Source: Streptomyces sp. M41(2017)
GTDB taxonomy: Bacteria > Actinomycetota > Actinomycetes > Streptomycetales > Streptomycetaceae
Assembly: GCF_002078175.1 (NCBI RefSeq)
Contig: NZ_MWFK01000001.1
Coordinates: 5,208,001-5,272,000 of the forward strand
Length of the DNA stretch: 64,000 nt
Reading direction: 5' to 3'
Shown here: piece after piece, positions 43,740 to 52,858 of the stretch
How positions within the stretch are numbered: position 1 is the first letter of the stretch
How the letters are laid out: each line of letters opens with the position of its first letter
Program-made: the position numbers and the translations under genes
Notes under the pieces: model-generated
Databases searched by the model: none
The model's input: the letters and a program-made list of their open reading frames with translations, nothing else
What the model was told of the DNA's origin: nothing

Positions 43740-45678
43740 GACGAGCCTGACCGAGCGCCTCCTGCACACGGTCGGCGTCATCGACGAGATCGGCAGCGTC
43801 GACGACGGCAGCACACAGACCGACTCGTCCGCACTGGAGCGGCAGCGCGGCATCACCATCAAATCCGCCGTCGTCTCCTTCGCGGTCGACGACACCACCG
43901 TCAACCTCATCGACACGCCCGGACACCCCGACTTCATCGCCGAGGTGGAGCGGGTCCTCGGTGTGCTCGACGGCGCCGTCCTCGTCGTCTCGGCCGTGGA
44001 GGGCGTACAGGCCCAGACCCGCGTCCTCATGCGCACCCTGCAGCGGCTGCGCATCCCGACCCTGATCTTCGTGAACAAGATCGACCGCCGTGGCGCGCGC
44101 TGTGCGGAAGTCCTGGCGCGGATCGCCGAGCGGCTCACCCCGGCGGTCGTCCCGATGGGCGAGGTCGGGGAACAGGGCACCCGCGCCGCGTACTTCACCC
44201 CGTACCCGGCCGCCCGGCTGCGCCCCCACCTCCTCGACCCGCTCGCCGACCACGACGAGGAGCTCCTCGCCGCGTACGTCGAGGACCGCATGTCGCACGG
44301 CCGGCTGCGCTCCGCCCTCGTCGCGCAGACCGGGGCGGCCCAGGTCCACCCGGTCTTCTTCGGCTCTGCGACGACCGGCGCCGGCGTCCCCGAACTGATC
44401 GCCGGTGTGCGGGAGTTGCTCCCGGGGGCCACGGTGGACGCCGATGGCCCCGTCTCGGGAACCGTGTTCAAGGTGGAGCGCGGAGCCGCCGGGGAGAAGA
44501 TCGCGTACGCGCGCCTGTTCTCCGGCACCCTGCGCACCCGCGACCGGCTCGCGCTCCACGGCGGCGAGGAGGGGAAGGTCACCGGGATCAGCGTCTTCGA
44601 CGGAGGGTCGGACGTCCGGGCGGAGTCCGTGACAGCCGGGCGCATCGCCCGGCTGTGGGGGCTCGGCGCGGTGCGGATCGGTGACACCCTCGGCGCGCCA
44701 CGGACCTCGTCGGCCGACGGACACCACTTCGCGCCGCCGACCCTGGAGACGGTGGTCTCACCCTGCCGTCCGGGTGACAGGGGAGCACTGCATCTCGCGC
44801 TCACCCAACTCGCCGAACAGGACCCGCTGATCGACCTCCGTCAGGACGACGTGCGGGGGGAGGTCTCCGTCTCCCTCTACGGCGAGGTGCAGAAGGAGGT
44901 CATCCAGGCGACGCTGGAGGACGAGTTCGGCATCGACGTGGTGTTCCGCGAGACGACCCCGCTCTGCGTCGAACGGCCGGTCGGCACGGGCGCGGCGGTC
45001 GAGTTCAACAAGAAGGACGCCAACCCCTTCCTCGCGACCGTCGGGCTGCGCGTCGACGCGGCGCCCGTCGGATCGGGTGTCTCGTTCCGGCTGGAGGTCG
45101 AACTCGGCTCGATGCCCTACGCGTTCTTCAAGGCGGTCGAGGACACCGTCCAGGAGACGCTGGGGCAGGGTGTGCACGGCTGGCAGGTCACCGACTGCAC
45201 GGTCACCATGACGCACTCGGGGTACTCACCGCGCCAGAGCCACGCCCACCAGCGCTTCGACAAGAGCATGTCCAGCACGGGCGCCGACTTCCGTGGGCTC
45301 ACCCCGCTGGTGCTGATGGACGCCCTGCGGGCGGCCGGCAGCAGGGTGAACGAGCCGATGAACCGCTTCCGGCTGGAGGCTCCCGCGGACACGCTGGCCG
45401 CCGTGCTGCCGGTGCTGGCCCGGCAGCGTGCCGTGCCGCAGACCACGCGGATGCTCGGTGCCACCTGTGTTCTGGAGGGGGTCCTGCCCGTCATGGAGAC
45501 ACATGGCCTGGAGCAGCTCCTCCCCGGACTGACGCGGGGCGAGGGCGAGTTGGAATGCGCCTTCGACCACTACGCGCCCGTCGCGAACGGCGCGATCCCG
45601 GACCGCCCGCGGACGGACATGAACCCGCTGGACCGGAAGGAGTATCTGCTGCACGTGACGCGCAGGACGAGTGGCTGA
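43693..45678 (+). CDS. Tetracycline resistance ribosomal protection protein (OtrA/TetM-like)
   Basis: 661 aa translation GTPase. G1 is AHVDAGKTSLTERLL, G2 RGITIKSAV, G3 DTPGHPDF and G4 VNKIDRRGA. The rest follows EF-G domains II-V as in OtrA (RLYGEVQKE-like SLYGEVQKEVIQATLE; VELGSMPYAFFKAVEDTV; GWQVTDCTVTMTHSGY; FRGLTPLVLMDAL). These proteins remove tetracycline from the ribosome. Length matches OtrA from the oxytetracycline producer (about 660 aa). It may be self-resistance or intrinsic; no tetracycline polyketide genes are visible nearby. Expression may be controlled by the upstream 36-aa leader. Confidence 0.92.
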   Translation: MHLLNLGILAHVDAGKTSLTERLLHTVGVIDEIGSVDDGSTQTDSSALERQRGITIKSAVVSFAVDDTTVNLIDTPGHPDFIAEVERVLGVLDGAVLVVSAVEGVQAQTRVLMRTLQRLRIPTLIFVNKIDRRGARCAEVLARIAERLTPAVVPMGEVGEQGTRAAYFTPYPAARLRPHLLDPLADHDEELLAAYVEDRMSHGRLRSALVAQTGAAQVHPVFFGSATTGAGVPELIAGVRELLPGATVDADGPVSGTVFKVERGAAGEKIAYARLFSGTLRTRDRLALHGGEEGKVTGISVFDGGSDVRAESVTAGRIARLWGLGAVRIGDTLGAPRTSSADGHHFAPPTLETVVSPCRPGDRGALHLALTQLAEQDPLIDLRQDDVRGEVSVSLYGEVQKEVIQATLEDEFGIDVVFRETTPLCVERPVGTGAAVEFNKKDANPFLATVGLRVDAAPVGSGVSFRLEVELGSMPYAFFKAVEDTVQETLGQGVHGWQVTDCTVTMTHSGYSPRQSHAHQRFDKSMSSTGADFRGLTPLVLMDALRAAGSRVNEPMNRFRLEAPADTLAAVLPVLARQRAVPQTTRMLGATCVLEGVLPVMETHGLEQLLPGLTRGEGELECAFDHYAPVANGAIPDRPRTDMNPLDRKEYLLHVTRRTSG

Positions 45679-45695
45679 CCAGCGGGGGAGCAGAG

Positions 45696-45735
45696 CGGTC
45701 CGGCCGCCCGGGCCCGTGAGGGCCCGGCGGTCCGC
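45696..45735. terminator. Bidirectional hairpin between convergent genes
   Basis: A GC-rich stem with one small bulge folds around the GTGA loop at about 45716-45719. It starts 18 bp after the protection-protein stop and abuts the stop of the convergent glycosyltransferase. Confidence 0.5.
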
Positions 45736-46983
45736 TCATCTCCCCAGCCGGCCCAGGGCCCGGGCGACCGGGGCGACGCCTTCCTCGGCGCGCAACCGTT
45801 CCGCCAGGGCCTGGGCGCGCCGACGGTACGCGGGTTCCGTGGTCGCCCGCACCAGGGCCGCCGCCAACCGGTCGGCGCGCAGCCCCCGCACCGTGAATCC
45901 ACCCGGCGAGACGCCGAGGGACACGAGCCGGGCGGCCCAGAAGCCTTCGTCGAACTGGACCGGCACCGGCACGGCGGGAACGCCGGCCCGCAGCCCGGCG
46001 GCCGTCGTGCCCGCTCCGGCGTGGTGGACCACGGCGGCGACGCGGGGGAAGAGCAGCGCGTGCGGCACCTCGCCGACCGTGATCATGTCGTCGCCGGTGG
46101 CGTGCAGTCCGCCCCACCCCCGCTGGATCACACCGCGCAGCCCGGCGGCCCGCAGGGCCCGCACGACCTCGGCGCTCAGCCGCCCGGGATCGGGGACGGT
46201 GGCACTGCCCAGTCCGACGAAGACCGGCGGTGGTCCGGCGTTCAGGAAATCCCGCAGGGCGTCCGGGAGTCGGGCGTCCGGAGGGTCGTGGGGCCACCAG
46301 TAGCCGGACACGTCGAGACCGGGCCGCCAGTCGCGCGGCCGCGGCACGACCAGCGGGCTGAAGCCGTGCTGGACGGGCCAGTTGCTCCCCTCACGGGAAC
46401 GGTGCGCCGCGAGGGGGCCGAGCGGCGGCAGCCCGAGCCGTGCGCGCAGGGTCCGTACGGTGTCCGCGTAGACCCGCTCCACGGCCAGGCTCACCCCGGT
46501 CCCGGCCGCCCGGTTGACGGTCGGCCCCCAGGACCGGACGCCCATGACCGGGGGCGCGAACTCGCGTGTGGAGGAGAGCGGTTGGAGATGTACGCCGATG
46601 CTCGGCAGGGACAGACCTTCCGCGACGGCGAGCCCGAGCGGCCCCAGCGAGCCGGACAGCAGGAGGACGTCGCTTTGGCGGGCGGCCGCGATCAGGTCCT
46701 CGGTCAGGGTGCCGACGAGGGCCCGGGCCATCTCGACGAGCCGCACGATCTTGCCGACCCCGGTGACGCTGCGGTGCAGCCGCTGCCCGCGCGCCGACTC
46801 CAGCTCGGCGCGGGGATCGACGGGGAGCGCGTGGAAGCCGACCCCCGATCCGGCGACCAGCGGTTCGAAACATCCGTGCGTCACCAGGGTGACGTCGTGC
46901 CCGGCCCGCACCAGGCCGTGGCCGAGCCCGGTGAACGGTGCCACGTCGCCCCGCGAACCCGCGGTCATGATCGCTACTCGCAC
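45736..46983 (-). CDS. GT1-type glycosyltransferase (YjiC/macrolide-glycosyltransferase-like)
   Basis: 415 aa from GTG 46983 (VRVAIMTAGSRGDVAPFTGL). The N-terminal Rossmann domain has the acceptor-domain start GSRGDVAPF seen in sterol and natural-product glycosyltransferases. The C-terminal donor domain has HHAGAGTTAAGLRAGVPAV and PVQFDEGFWAARL, the nucleotide-sugar-binding motif. It transfers a sugar from a nucleotide donor to a lipid or aglycone. It is divergent from an isoprenoid-synthase-like gene 221 bp away, which may supply the acceptor. Confidence 0.88.
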   Translation of the reverse strand: MRVAIMTAGSRGDVAPFTGLGHGLVRAGHDVTLVTHGCFEPLVAGSGVGFHALPVDPRAELESARGQRLHRSVTGVGKIVRLVEMARALVGTLTEDLIAAARQSDVLLLSGSLGPLGLAVAEGLSLPSIGVHLQPLSSTREFAPPVMGVRSWGPTVNRAAGTGVSLAVERVYADTVRTLRARLGLPPLGPLAAHRSREGSNWPVQHGFSPLVVPRPRDWRPGLDVSGYWWPHDPPDARLPDALRDFLNAGPPPVFVGLGSATVPDPGRLSAEVVRALRAAGLRGVIQRGWGGLHATGDDMITVGEVPHALLFPRVAAVVHHAGAGTTAAGLRAGVPAVPVPVQFDEGFWAARLVSLGVSPGGFTVRGLRADRLAAALVRATTEPAYRRRAQALAERLRAEEGVAPVARALGRLGR

Positions 46984-47204
46984 GACGGTCAGTATGCCGG
47001 TCGCACGGCCGTCACGACCCCGGGCGGGCCCCCCGTGCGTCGCGGATCGACGGCGGATCGCCCGAAACAAGGGCGGGATCAGCCACCGGCCGCACGGTGG
47101 ACCGGGAATCAGAAGTCGGCCATGGCCCAAATTCGCCCTAGCTCCCGATGATGCCGAATGATCGAATCAGTGCTCGATTAATCTCAGCGCTGGGGGGTGG
47201 GCCC

Positions 47205-48215
47205 GTGCAGGTGATGTCGTACGTGGATCTGCATCGTGAGATGTCCTCGGACATCCGGGCGGAGCGGGAGGCCGTGCTCGGTCTGCTGGGTGCGTCCGCC
47301 GGGTCGGTCCGGGCGGTGGTGGCCGAACTCCTGGAGAACCGGACGTTCACCTACCCCCTCGGCGTACTGCCGCTGATCGTCCACGGCGTGGAGACGGGCG
47401 CACCCGGGCCGGCCGTCCCGCTCGCCGTCGTCAGCGACCTGTGGTGGACCGCCGCGTGCTACCTGGACGACCTCGCGGACGGCCAGGCGGCCTCCGCCGC
47501 CGGCAGTCTGGACGAGAGCGAGGCGCTGCTCGCCACCGTCATCGGCGGAACCATGCTGCCCCTGCTCGTCGTTCAGTCCCCGCGCATCCCCGAGGCGGCC
47601 CGCGGCCCGTTGTCCGCCGAGGTGGTGCGGTGCTGGATCAGCGCGAGCGAGGGGCAGTTGAGGGACCTGCGCGCGGACGTCGGGGCCGCCACGCGCGAGG
47701 CGGTGATCGCGGCCTATCTCGGGAAGTCCGGGGCACCGTTCAGCATGGTCACCGCCATGGCCGCCGAGCTGGCGGGCCGGACCGACGAACGAGTCGAACT
47801 GTGGCGGGAGTTCGGCAACGCCTTCGGCATCCTGTGGCAGCTGTTCAACGACCAGCACGACATCCTGACCGGACGCAACGAGGACCTGGCCAACGGCACG
47901 GTGACCTACCTGCTGGCGTGCGCCCTGGACAACGCCGCGCCCGACGGCGTCGACGAGGTCCTGCGTCTGCACGCCGACGCACGGCACTCACCCGAGGCCC
48001 GTGCCGCACTCACCACGGTCCTGCTCGCCCCGGACGTGCTCCGCCCGTACGAGGAGGACCTCATCCGCTTCCGGGACGGAGCGCACGGACTCCTCGACAA
48101 ACTCGGCGGGGACACCGCCCATCTCGCCCTCCTGCACGACCTGGTGGACCTCGCCTCCCCGATGCTGCTGCGCCCCGAGGAGTCCGTCGCGGGCGCGGCC
48201 CCGGCCCGCGACTGA
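47205..48215 (+). CDS. Isoprenoid-synthase-fold enzyme (polyprenyl-synthetase/ComQ-like)
   Basis: About 336 aa from GTG 47205, preceded by a G-rich site; ATG 47214 is the alternative. The first Asp-rich motif is CYLDDLADGQ and the second is FNDQHDILTGRNEDLANG, with the downstream NG-T-V-T-Y in the place of GK-x-T. The usual N-terminal IPP-binding GKRxRP is absent; the segment reads NRTFTYPLGVLPLIVHG. This suggests binding of an allylic diphosphate but not standard chain elongation, so it may be a ComQ-like peptide prenyltransferase, a terpene synthase-like enzyme or a divergent elongase. All are inference. Confidence 0.75.
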   Translation: MQVMSYVDLHREMSSDIRAEREAVLGLLGASAGSVRAVVAELLENRTFTYPLGVLPLIVHGVETGAPGPAVPLAVVSDLWWTAACYLDDLADGQAASAAGSLDESEALLATVIGGTMLPLLVVQSPRIPEAARGPLSAEVVRCWISASEGQLRDLRADVGAATREAVIAAYLGKSGAPFSMVTAMAAELAGRTDERVELWREFGNAFGILWQLFNDQHDILTGRNEDLANGTVTYLLACALDNAAPDGVDEVLRLHADARHSPEARAALTTVLLAPDVLRPYEEDLIRFRDGAHGLLDKLGGDTAHLALLHDLVDLASPMLLRPEESVAGAAPARD

Positions 48216-48222
48216 GCCCGGG

Positions 48223-48567
48223 TCACCCGACCCGGGCGGTCGTCAGCGCCAGCGCCGCCGACGCGAGGGCGGCGCCCAGAAGGACTGCCGCGCACCAGCG
48301 TCCGCGCAGGGCGCGGTACCGCTCCTCGTACTCCGCCCGCAGCTCGATACCCCGGCGGGCGGTTCGCTCCCAGGCCAGCCGGGCGAGCGCGAGGTGGGCC
48401 TCCTCGAACCGGGTCTCCACCTCGTCGCGCTGGCTGTCCGTGAGCCACGCCAGCGAGCCGGCGAAGCGCACCGCCTCGGCGCGGCCCTCCGCCCGTGCGG
48501 CCGCGACGAGGAGATGACCCTCCAGTTCCCTGATCAGGGCGTCCGCCGTCGCCGGACGGTCGTCCAT
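48223..48567 (-). CDS. Small tail-anchored hypothetical protein next to ctaD
   Basis: 114 aa. The first 80 residues are a charged helical region (LAWLTDSQRDEVETRFEEAHLALARLAWER), followed by a basic stretch and a C-terminal membrane span (WCAAVLLGAALASAALALTTA). It starts 5 bp after the stop of the cytochrome oxidase gene, so it is in the same transcript and may act in assembly or regulation of that oxidase. I do not recognise the family. Confidence 0.75.
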   Translation of the reverse strand: MDDRPATADALIRELEGHLLVAAARAEGRAEAVRFAGSLAWLTDSQRDEVETRFEEAHLALARLAWERTARRGIELRAEYEERYRALRGRWCAAVLLGAALASAALALTTARVG

Positions 48568-48572
48568 GGCCG

Positions 48573-50261
48573 TCACCGCAGCTGCCCGGTCGCCGCCTCC
48601 GAGCGGACGGCCCGAGCGGCGTCGATCCCGGGATGGTGCAGGTCGAACGCCGGGGACTCCGACCGGATGCGCGGCAGGACGCGGAAGTTGTGGCGGGGCG
48701 GCGGACAGGAGGTGGCCCACTCCAGGGAACGGCCGTACCCCCACGGGTCGTCCACCTCGACCTTCGCCCCGTACCGGGCGGTCCTCCAGACGTTGTAGAG
48801 GAACGGCAGGAACGAGATGCCGAGCAGGAACGACGAGATGGTCGACACCGTGTTGAGCGTGGTGAGCCCCTCCACCGCCAGGTAGTCCGGGATCCGGCGC
48901 TGCATGCCGTTGGCGCCCAGCCAGTGCTGGACGAGGAAGGTGCCGTGGAAGCCGATGAACAGCGTCCAGAAGGTGATCTTCCCGAGGCGCTCGTCCAGCA
49001 TCCGGCCGGTGAACTTGGGCCACCAGAAGTGGAATCCGGAGAACATCGCGAACACGACCGTCCCGAAGATCACGTAGTGGAAGTGCGCCACCACGAAGTA
49101 GCTGTCCGAGACGGGAAGGTCCATCGGCGGAGAGGCGAGCATCACCCCCGTCAGGCCGCCGAACACGAAGGTCACCAGGAAGCCGACCGCCCACAGCATC
49201 GGCGTCTCGAAGGACAGCGAACCCTGCCACATCGTGCCGATCCAGTTGAAGAACTTCACGCCCGTCGGCACCGCGATCAGGAACGTCATGAACGAGAAGA
49301 AGGGCAGCAGGACACCGCCCGTGACGTACATGTGGTGCGCCCACACGGTCACCGACAGACCGGCGATCGCGATGGTCGCCCCGATCAGTCCCATGTACCC
49401 GAACATCGGCTTGCGGGAGAACACCGGGATCACCTCGCTGATGATCCCGAAGAAGGGCAGCGCGATGATGTACACCTCCGGATGACCGAAGAACCAGAAG
49501 AGGTGCTGCCAGAGCAGCGCCCCGCCGTTCGCCGCGTCGAACACGTGGGCACCGAACTTCCGGTCCGCCTCCAGGGCGAACAGCGCCGCCGCGAGGACGG
49601 GGAAGGCGAGCAGCACCAGGACACCCGTGAGCAGCACGTTCCACACGAAGATCGGCATCCGGAACATCGTCATGCCGGGGGCCCGCATACAGATGATCGT
49701 CGTGATGAAGTTGACCGAACCGAGGATCGTGCCGAAGCCGGAGAAGGCCAGCCCCATGATCCACATGTCGGCTCCGACACCCGGAGAGTGCACCGCGTCC
49801 GACAGCGGGGCGTACGCGAACCAGCCGAAGTCGGCCGCGCCCTGCGGGGTGAGGAACCCGCCGACCGCGATGAGCGAACCGAGCAGATAGAGCCAGTAGG
49901 CCAGCATGTTCAACCGGGGGAACGCCACATCGGGCGCACCGATCTGCAACGGCATGATCCAGTTCGCGAACCCGGCGAACAGCGGGGTCGCGAACATCAA
50001 CAGCATGACCGTGCCGTGCATCGTGAACGCCTGGTTGAACTGCTCGTTCGACATGATCTGCAGCCCGGGGCGCGCCAGTTCGGCGCGCATCAGCAGCGCC
50101 ATCACCCCGGCAAGGCAGAAGAACCCGAACGCCGTGACCAGATAGAGCGTTCCGATCGTCTTGTGGTCCGTGGTGGTCAGCCATCGCACCGCGGCGGTTC
50201 CCCGGCGGCGTACGCGCACCGGAGGGGGCGCGGGCAGCGCCGTGTCAGTGTTGCTCTCCAT
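48573..50261 (-). CDS. ctaD: Cytochrome c oxidase subunit I (aa3 type)
   Basis: 562 aa with 12 membrane spans. Haem and copper ligands are all visible: the low-spin haem His in TMHGTVMLLMF, the Cu-B His and cross-linked Tyr in FGHPEVYIIALP, the His pair in WAHHMYVTGG, and the two His in VVAHFHYVIFG. It reduces O2 to water at the membrane. Subunits II, III and the bc1 complex genes are not nearby, so this is an additional stand-alone copy rather than the main cta locus. It is followed by a small tail-anchored protein and is divergent from an ECF sigma gene. Confidence 0.95.
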   Translation of the reverse strand: MESNTDTALPAPPPVRVRRRGTAAVRWLTTTDHKTIGTLYLVTAFGFFCLAGVMALLMRAELARPGLQIMSNEQFNQAFTMHGTVMLLMFATPLFAGFANWIMPLQIGAPDVAFPRLNMLAYWLYLLGSLIAVGGFLTPQGAADFGWFAYAPLSDAVHSPGVGADMWIMGLAFSGFGTILGSVNFITTIICMRAPGMTMFRMPIFVWNVLLTGVLVLLAFPVLAAALFALEADRKFGAHVFDAANGGALLWQHLFWFFGHPEVYIIALPFFGIISEVIPVFSRKPMFGYMGLIGATIAIAGLSVTVWAHHMYVTGGVLLPFFSFMTFLIAVPTGVKFFNWIGTMWQGSLSFETPMLWAVGFLVTFVFGGLTGVMLASPPMDLPVSDSYFVVAHFHYVIFGTVVFAMFSGFHFWWPKFTGRMLDERLGKITFWTLFIGFHGTFLVQHWLGANGMQRRIPDYLAVEGLTTLNTVSTISSFLLGISFLPFLYNVWRTARYGAKVEVDDPWGYGRSLEWATSCPPPRHNFRVLPRIRSESPAFDLHHPGIDAARAVRSEAATGQLR

Positions 50262-50316
50262 GCCCCGCCTGTGTCCGGCGCCCGCACCGCCGTCACACTG
50301 AAGTCCTGCGACGAGC

Positions 50317-50337
50317 GTCACACCACACGGGTGTGAC
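50317..50337. promoter_or_regulatory. Palindromic operator candidate GTCACACC-N5-GGTGTGAC
   Basis: Perfect 8-bp arms (50317-50324 with 50330-50337) lie between the divergent ctaD and ECF sigma genes, 56 bp from the first start and 31 bp from the second. An extra GTCACAC half-site is at 50292-50298. Confidence 0.55.
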
Positions 50338-50367
50338 CACGGAGGACGTGCCGGACACCTACCGATC

Positions 50368-50931
50368 ATGAGCGACGACGAGAGCTTCGCCGCTGCCTAT
50401 CGCGAGCACTACTGGGCGGTCAGCCGCTATGTTGCGCGGCGACTGGACGGCCGCAGCAGTGATGTCGAGGAGGTGGTGGCCGAGGTCTTCACCGTCGCCT
50501 GGCGACGGCGGAACGACCTGCCGGCCACCCCTCTTCCCTGGCTGTACGGCGTGGCCCGCCACTGCCTGGCCAACGCGGTACGCGGCTACGGGCGCCGCCG
50601 CAGGCTCCTCGACCGGATCGGCAACGACGAGAGCGCGCACGGCAAGCACGTCGTCCAGGGCCCCGACGCCGGTTCCCCCGCCGACTGGGTGCACGAGGCG
50701 CTGGCCCGGCTCGCCCCGTCCGACCAGGAAGTCCTGCGCCTGACGGCCTGGGAGGAACTCGGTGTCGACGAGATCGCCGTCGCGCTCGGCTGCGGCAGCC
50801 GCGCCGCGGCGATGCGCCTGCACCGGGCCCGCCGCCGGCTCGCCGCCGAGATAGACGGCCTGCGGATCAGCGTGGCCGCCGGCTCCGCGACGCCCCGCCG
50901 CGACACCCCGAAGGAAGACGGCCATGGCTGA
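50368..50931 (+). CDS. ECF sigma factor
   Basis: 187 aa. Region 2: FAAAYREHYWAVSRYVARRL, then DVEEVVAEVFTVAWRR. Region 4: LAPSDQEVLRLTAWEELGVDEIAVALGCGSRAAAMRLHRARRRL ending in a basic recognition helix. It directs RNA polymerase to stress-type promoters. Its 3' end overlaps the next gene by 8 bp; that gene is of the CU044_5270 type, the usual partner of this kind of sigma factor and possible modulator. Divergent from ctaD, with a palindrome between them. Confidence 0.92.
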   Translation: MSDDESFAAAYREHYWAVSRYVARRLDGRSSDVEEVVAEVFTVAWRRRNDLPATPLPWLYGVARHCLANAVRGYGRRRRLLDRIGNDESAHGKHVVQGPDAGSPADWVHEALARLAPSDQEVLRLTAWEELGVDEIAVALGCGSRAAAMRLHRARRRLAAEIDGLRISVAAGSATPRRDTPKEDGHG

Positions 50932-51955
50932 CGAACTCGACCTGCTGCGCCGCGCCAACCCGGTGCCCGCCGACGACCCCCGCTTCCACGACCGTCCGCT
51001 CGACCCGGGGGCCGAACGCCGCCTCCAGGTCCTCACCCGCACCGGCCGTGCGCGGCCCAGGACCGGCCGCCGTCCCGGCCTCGGCCCGCTGTTCGACGCC
51101 CTCCGGCCGAGCCGCCCCCGCGACTGGGCCTGGACCGTCACGGCGGCGGCCGCCGTCGGCGCCGTCGTCCTGGCCCTCACCCTGTCCGGTCCCGGCACCG
51201 TCCCCGCGGTCGCCGCCCCGCGCCCCCTGGTCGTCGAGACGGGCTCGGCCCCGCTGCCCCTGGACGTGCTCGCCGACCGGGCCGCCGCTCAGGGTGCGCG
51301 ACTCGGGCTCCGCCAGGGAACCCATGTGCAGACCTGGAGCCTGAGCATGACCTCGGGGCCCGGTGCCCGCCCGCCCGTCACCCTGCCCGAGGAACGCGTC
51401 GTGCGCTGGGCGGCGGACGACAGCCGCACGGAACTGGTCGTGGCGACCGACCCGAGCCACCCCGGCAAGCCCGTCGTCACCGACGCCGATCCCGTCCCCC
51501 GCACGGTCGAGGACGGCCATGTCATCAGCCGTCGGACGTACCCGCCGAGCTGGAGCGACGCCCCGCCGAGCGCCCGGCCCCCGCACGACACACGGCGGTT
51601 GCGTGCCTACCTGGAGGAGATCGACCGCCTCGACGCCATGGACACCGGTGGCCTCCTCGACGCCGTCGGCACGTTGCTAGACAACTGGACGCTCGGCAGC
51701 CGGGAGACCGCCGCCCTCACCCGCGTCCTCGCCGACGCCCCGGACCTGCGCCCGGTCGGAGCCGTCACCGACCGGCTGGGCCGCCCCGGACAGGCGTACG
51801 TCTACGCGGACAGGGCCCACTCGGTCCGCCGGATGCTCATCCTGGACCCGGCGACCGGAACGGTCCTCGGCCTGGAGGACACCGTCACCCGGGGCGACCC
51901 CGAGTGGGGCGTGAAGAAGGGCGACGTGATGTCCTACTCCGCCTGGCTGCGCTGA
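50924..51955 (+). CDS. CU044_5270-family membrane protein, partner of the ECF sigma
   Basis: 343 aa. The N-terminal cytoplasmic part begins ELDLLRRANPVPADDPRF, the family start. One membrane span follows (WTVTAAAAVGAVVLALTLSG, about 68-90). The outer domain carries conserved QGTHVQTWSLSM, TLPEERVVRWAADDSRTELV, and YVYADRAHSVRRMLILDPATG. Proteins of this type sit next to ECF sigma genes and probably sense an outside signal; a role as anti-sigma is plausible but not shown. It overlaps the sigma gene by 8 bp. Confidence 0.87.
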   Translation: MADELDLLRRANPVPADDPRFHDRPLDPGAERRLQVLTRTGRARPRTGRRPGLGPLFDALRPSRPRDWAWTVTAAAAVGAVVLALTLSGPGTVPAVAAPRPLVVETGSAPLPLDVLADRAAAQGARLGLRQGTHVQTWSLSMTSGPGARPPVTLPEERVVRWAADDSRTELVVATDPSHPGKPVVTDADPVPRTVEDGHVISRRTYPPSWSDAPPSARPPHDTRRLRAYLEEIDRLDAMDTGGLLDAVGTLLDNWTLGSRETAALTRVLADAPDLRPVGAVTDRLGRPGQAYVYADRAHSVRRMLILDPATGTVLGLEDTVTRGDPEWGVKKGDVMSYSAWLR

Positions 51956-52320
51956 CTTCCCGCGCCGACTCCTCGGGCGGACGGGCCTTCGCGACGGTCC
52001 GCTTCGAGGGCACGGCGGTGGCCGTCGGGTCCTCGGGGCACCGGACCGACCGGCGCACCCCGGCGTCCCCGTCCGCGGGCGCCGAGTCCGGGCTCACCGC
52101 CGTCGGATGCGCAGCCGGCGGACGGCCCGCGGGTTGCCGGGCGGCTGCTGCGAACGCGCCGCCCTGAGGAGGGAGTCCAGCAGGGAGGCGGACACCCGCA
52201 GGCCCGCCGCGGAGACCGGCCGGCGCCGCGTCCGGGTCGGCCTGGAACGGCCCATCCCCGCGCTCGCCGAGAAGGTCCAGTTCAGACTCGACCTGATCTG
52301 GACCTTCGGCCAGTTCCTTC
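51956..52320. other. Gene-poor region
   Basis: 365 bp with no convincing gene. A plus-strand stretch around 52220-52330 reads like a fragment of ordered protein (PALAEKVQFRLDLIWTFGQ) but has no start or ribosome site and runs into the antisense of the next gene. It may be a relic. Confidence 0.4.
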
Positions 52321-52686
52321 CTACTCGTCCCATGCCTGTACCAGCGTCTGGTCGACGATCTTGCCGTCGCGGAGCGACATCATCGACGTGCTCATCACCC
52401 GGACCCCGTCGGGGTACTCGCAGGACTCGGTGAAGGCGACATGGTCGCCCTGGACGACGCACTGGTCCATCGTGTGCGTCATGTCCCGGCTGTACACGTC
52501 GTCGAGCATGGCGCCGATCTCGGCGCGACCGTGTTTGACCATCGGATGGCTGGGCTGGGTGTTCCGGTCGACGACCCGCAGTTCCGCGTCGTCGGCGTAG
52601 AGCGACAGCAGATCTGCCGCCCTGTGTCCCTCAATGCCCCGGCGCAGTGCTTCGGTGTCGAAGACGGGGGCTGCCGCTGTGCCCAT
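52321..52686 (-). CDS. SnoaL/NTF2-like protein
   Basis: 121 aa. RGIEGHRAADLLSLYADDAELRVVDRNTQP and HGRAEIGAMLDDVYSRDMTHTM, then GKIVDQTLVQAWDE at the end, follow the cone-shaped SnoaL/NTF2 fold. Members are small isomerases, hydrolases or binding proteins; no catalytic set can be assigned here. Single gene, with a ribosome-like GAGGTCACC just upstream of the ATG. Confidence 0.78.
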   Translation of the reverse strand: MGTAAAPVFDTEALRRGIEGHRAADLLSLYADDAELRVVDRNTQPSHPMVKHGRAEIGAMLDDVYSRDMTHTMDQCVVQGDHVAFTESCEYPDGVRVMSTSMMSLRDGKIVDQTLVQAWDE

Positions 52687-52858
52687 GGTGACCTCCTCGG
52701 GAAGTCCGCGACCGGCCAGGAGCCGGCGCGAAGGGCCTCTCTACCGAGCGTCCTCCGCCCCGGGGCGGACGGCAAACGCGGGCCCCCGTGATGCGCCTCT
52801 CGGGTGAGCCCGGCGGGCGGGCCGTGTCCGCGCGGGGTCCGTGGCCGTTGCTGAAGGC

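Noticed and set aside
43693..45678. Elongation factor G
   Set aside because: Length and downstream segments follow ribosomal protection proteins of the OtrA/TetM group rather than EF-G.
52107..52433. Short plus-strand frame between the CU044_5270 gene and the SnoaL gene
   Set aside because: Reads partly like protein but lacks a start signal and overlaps the antisense of the SnoaL-like gene.
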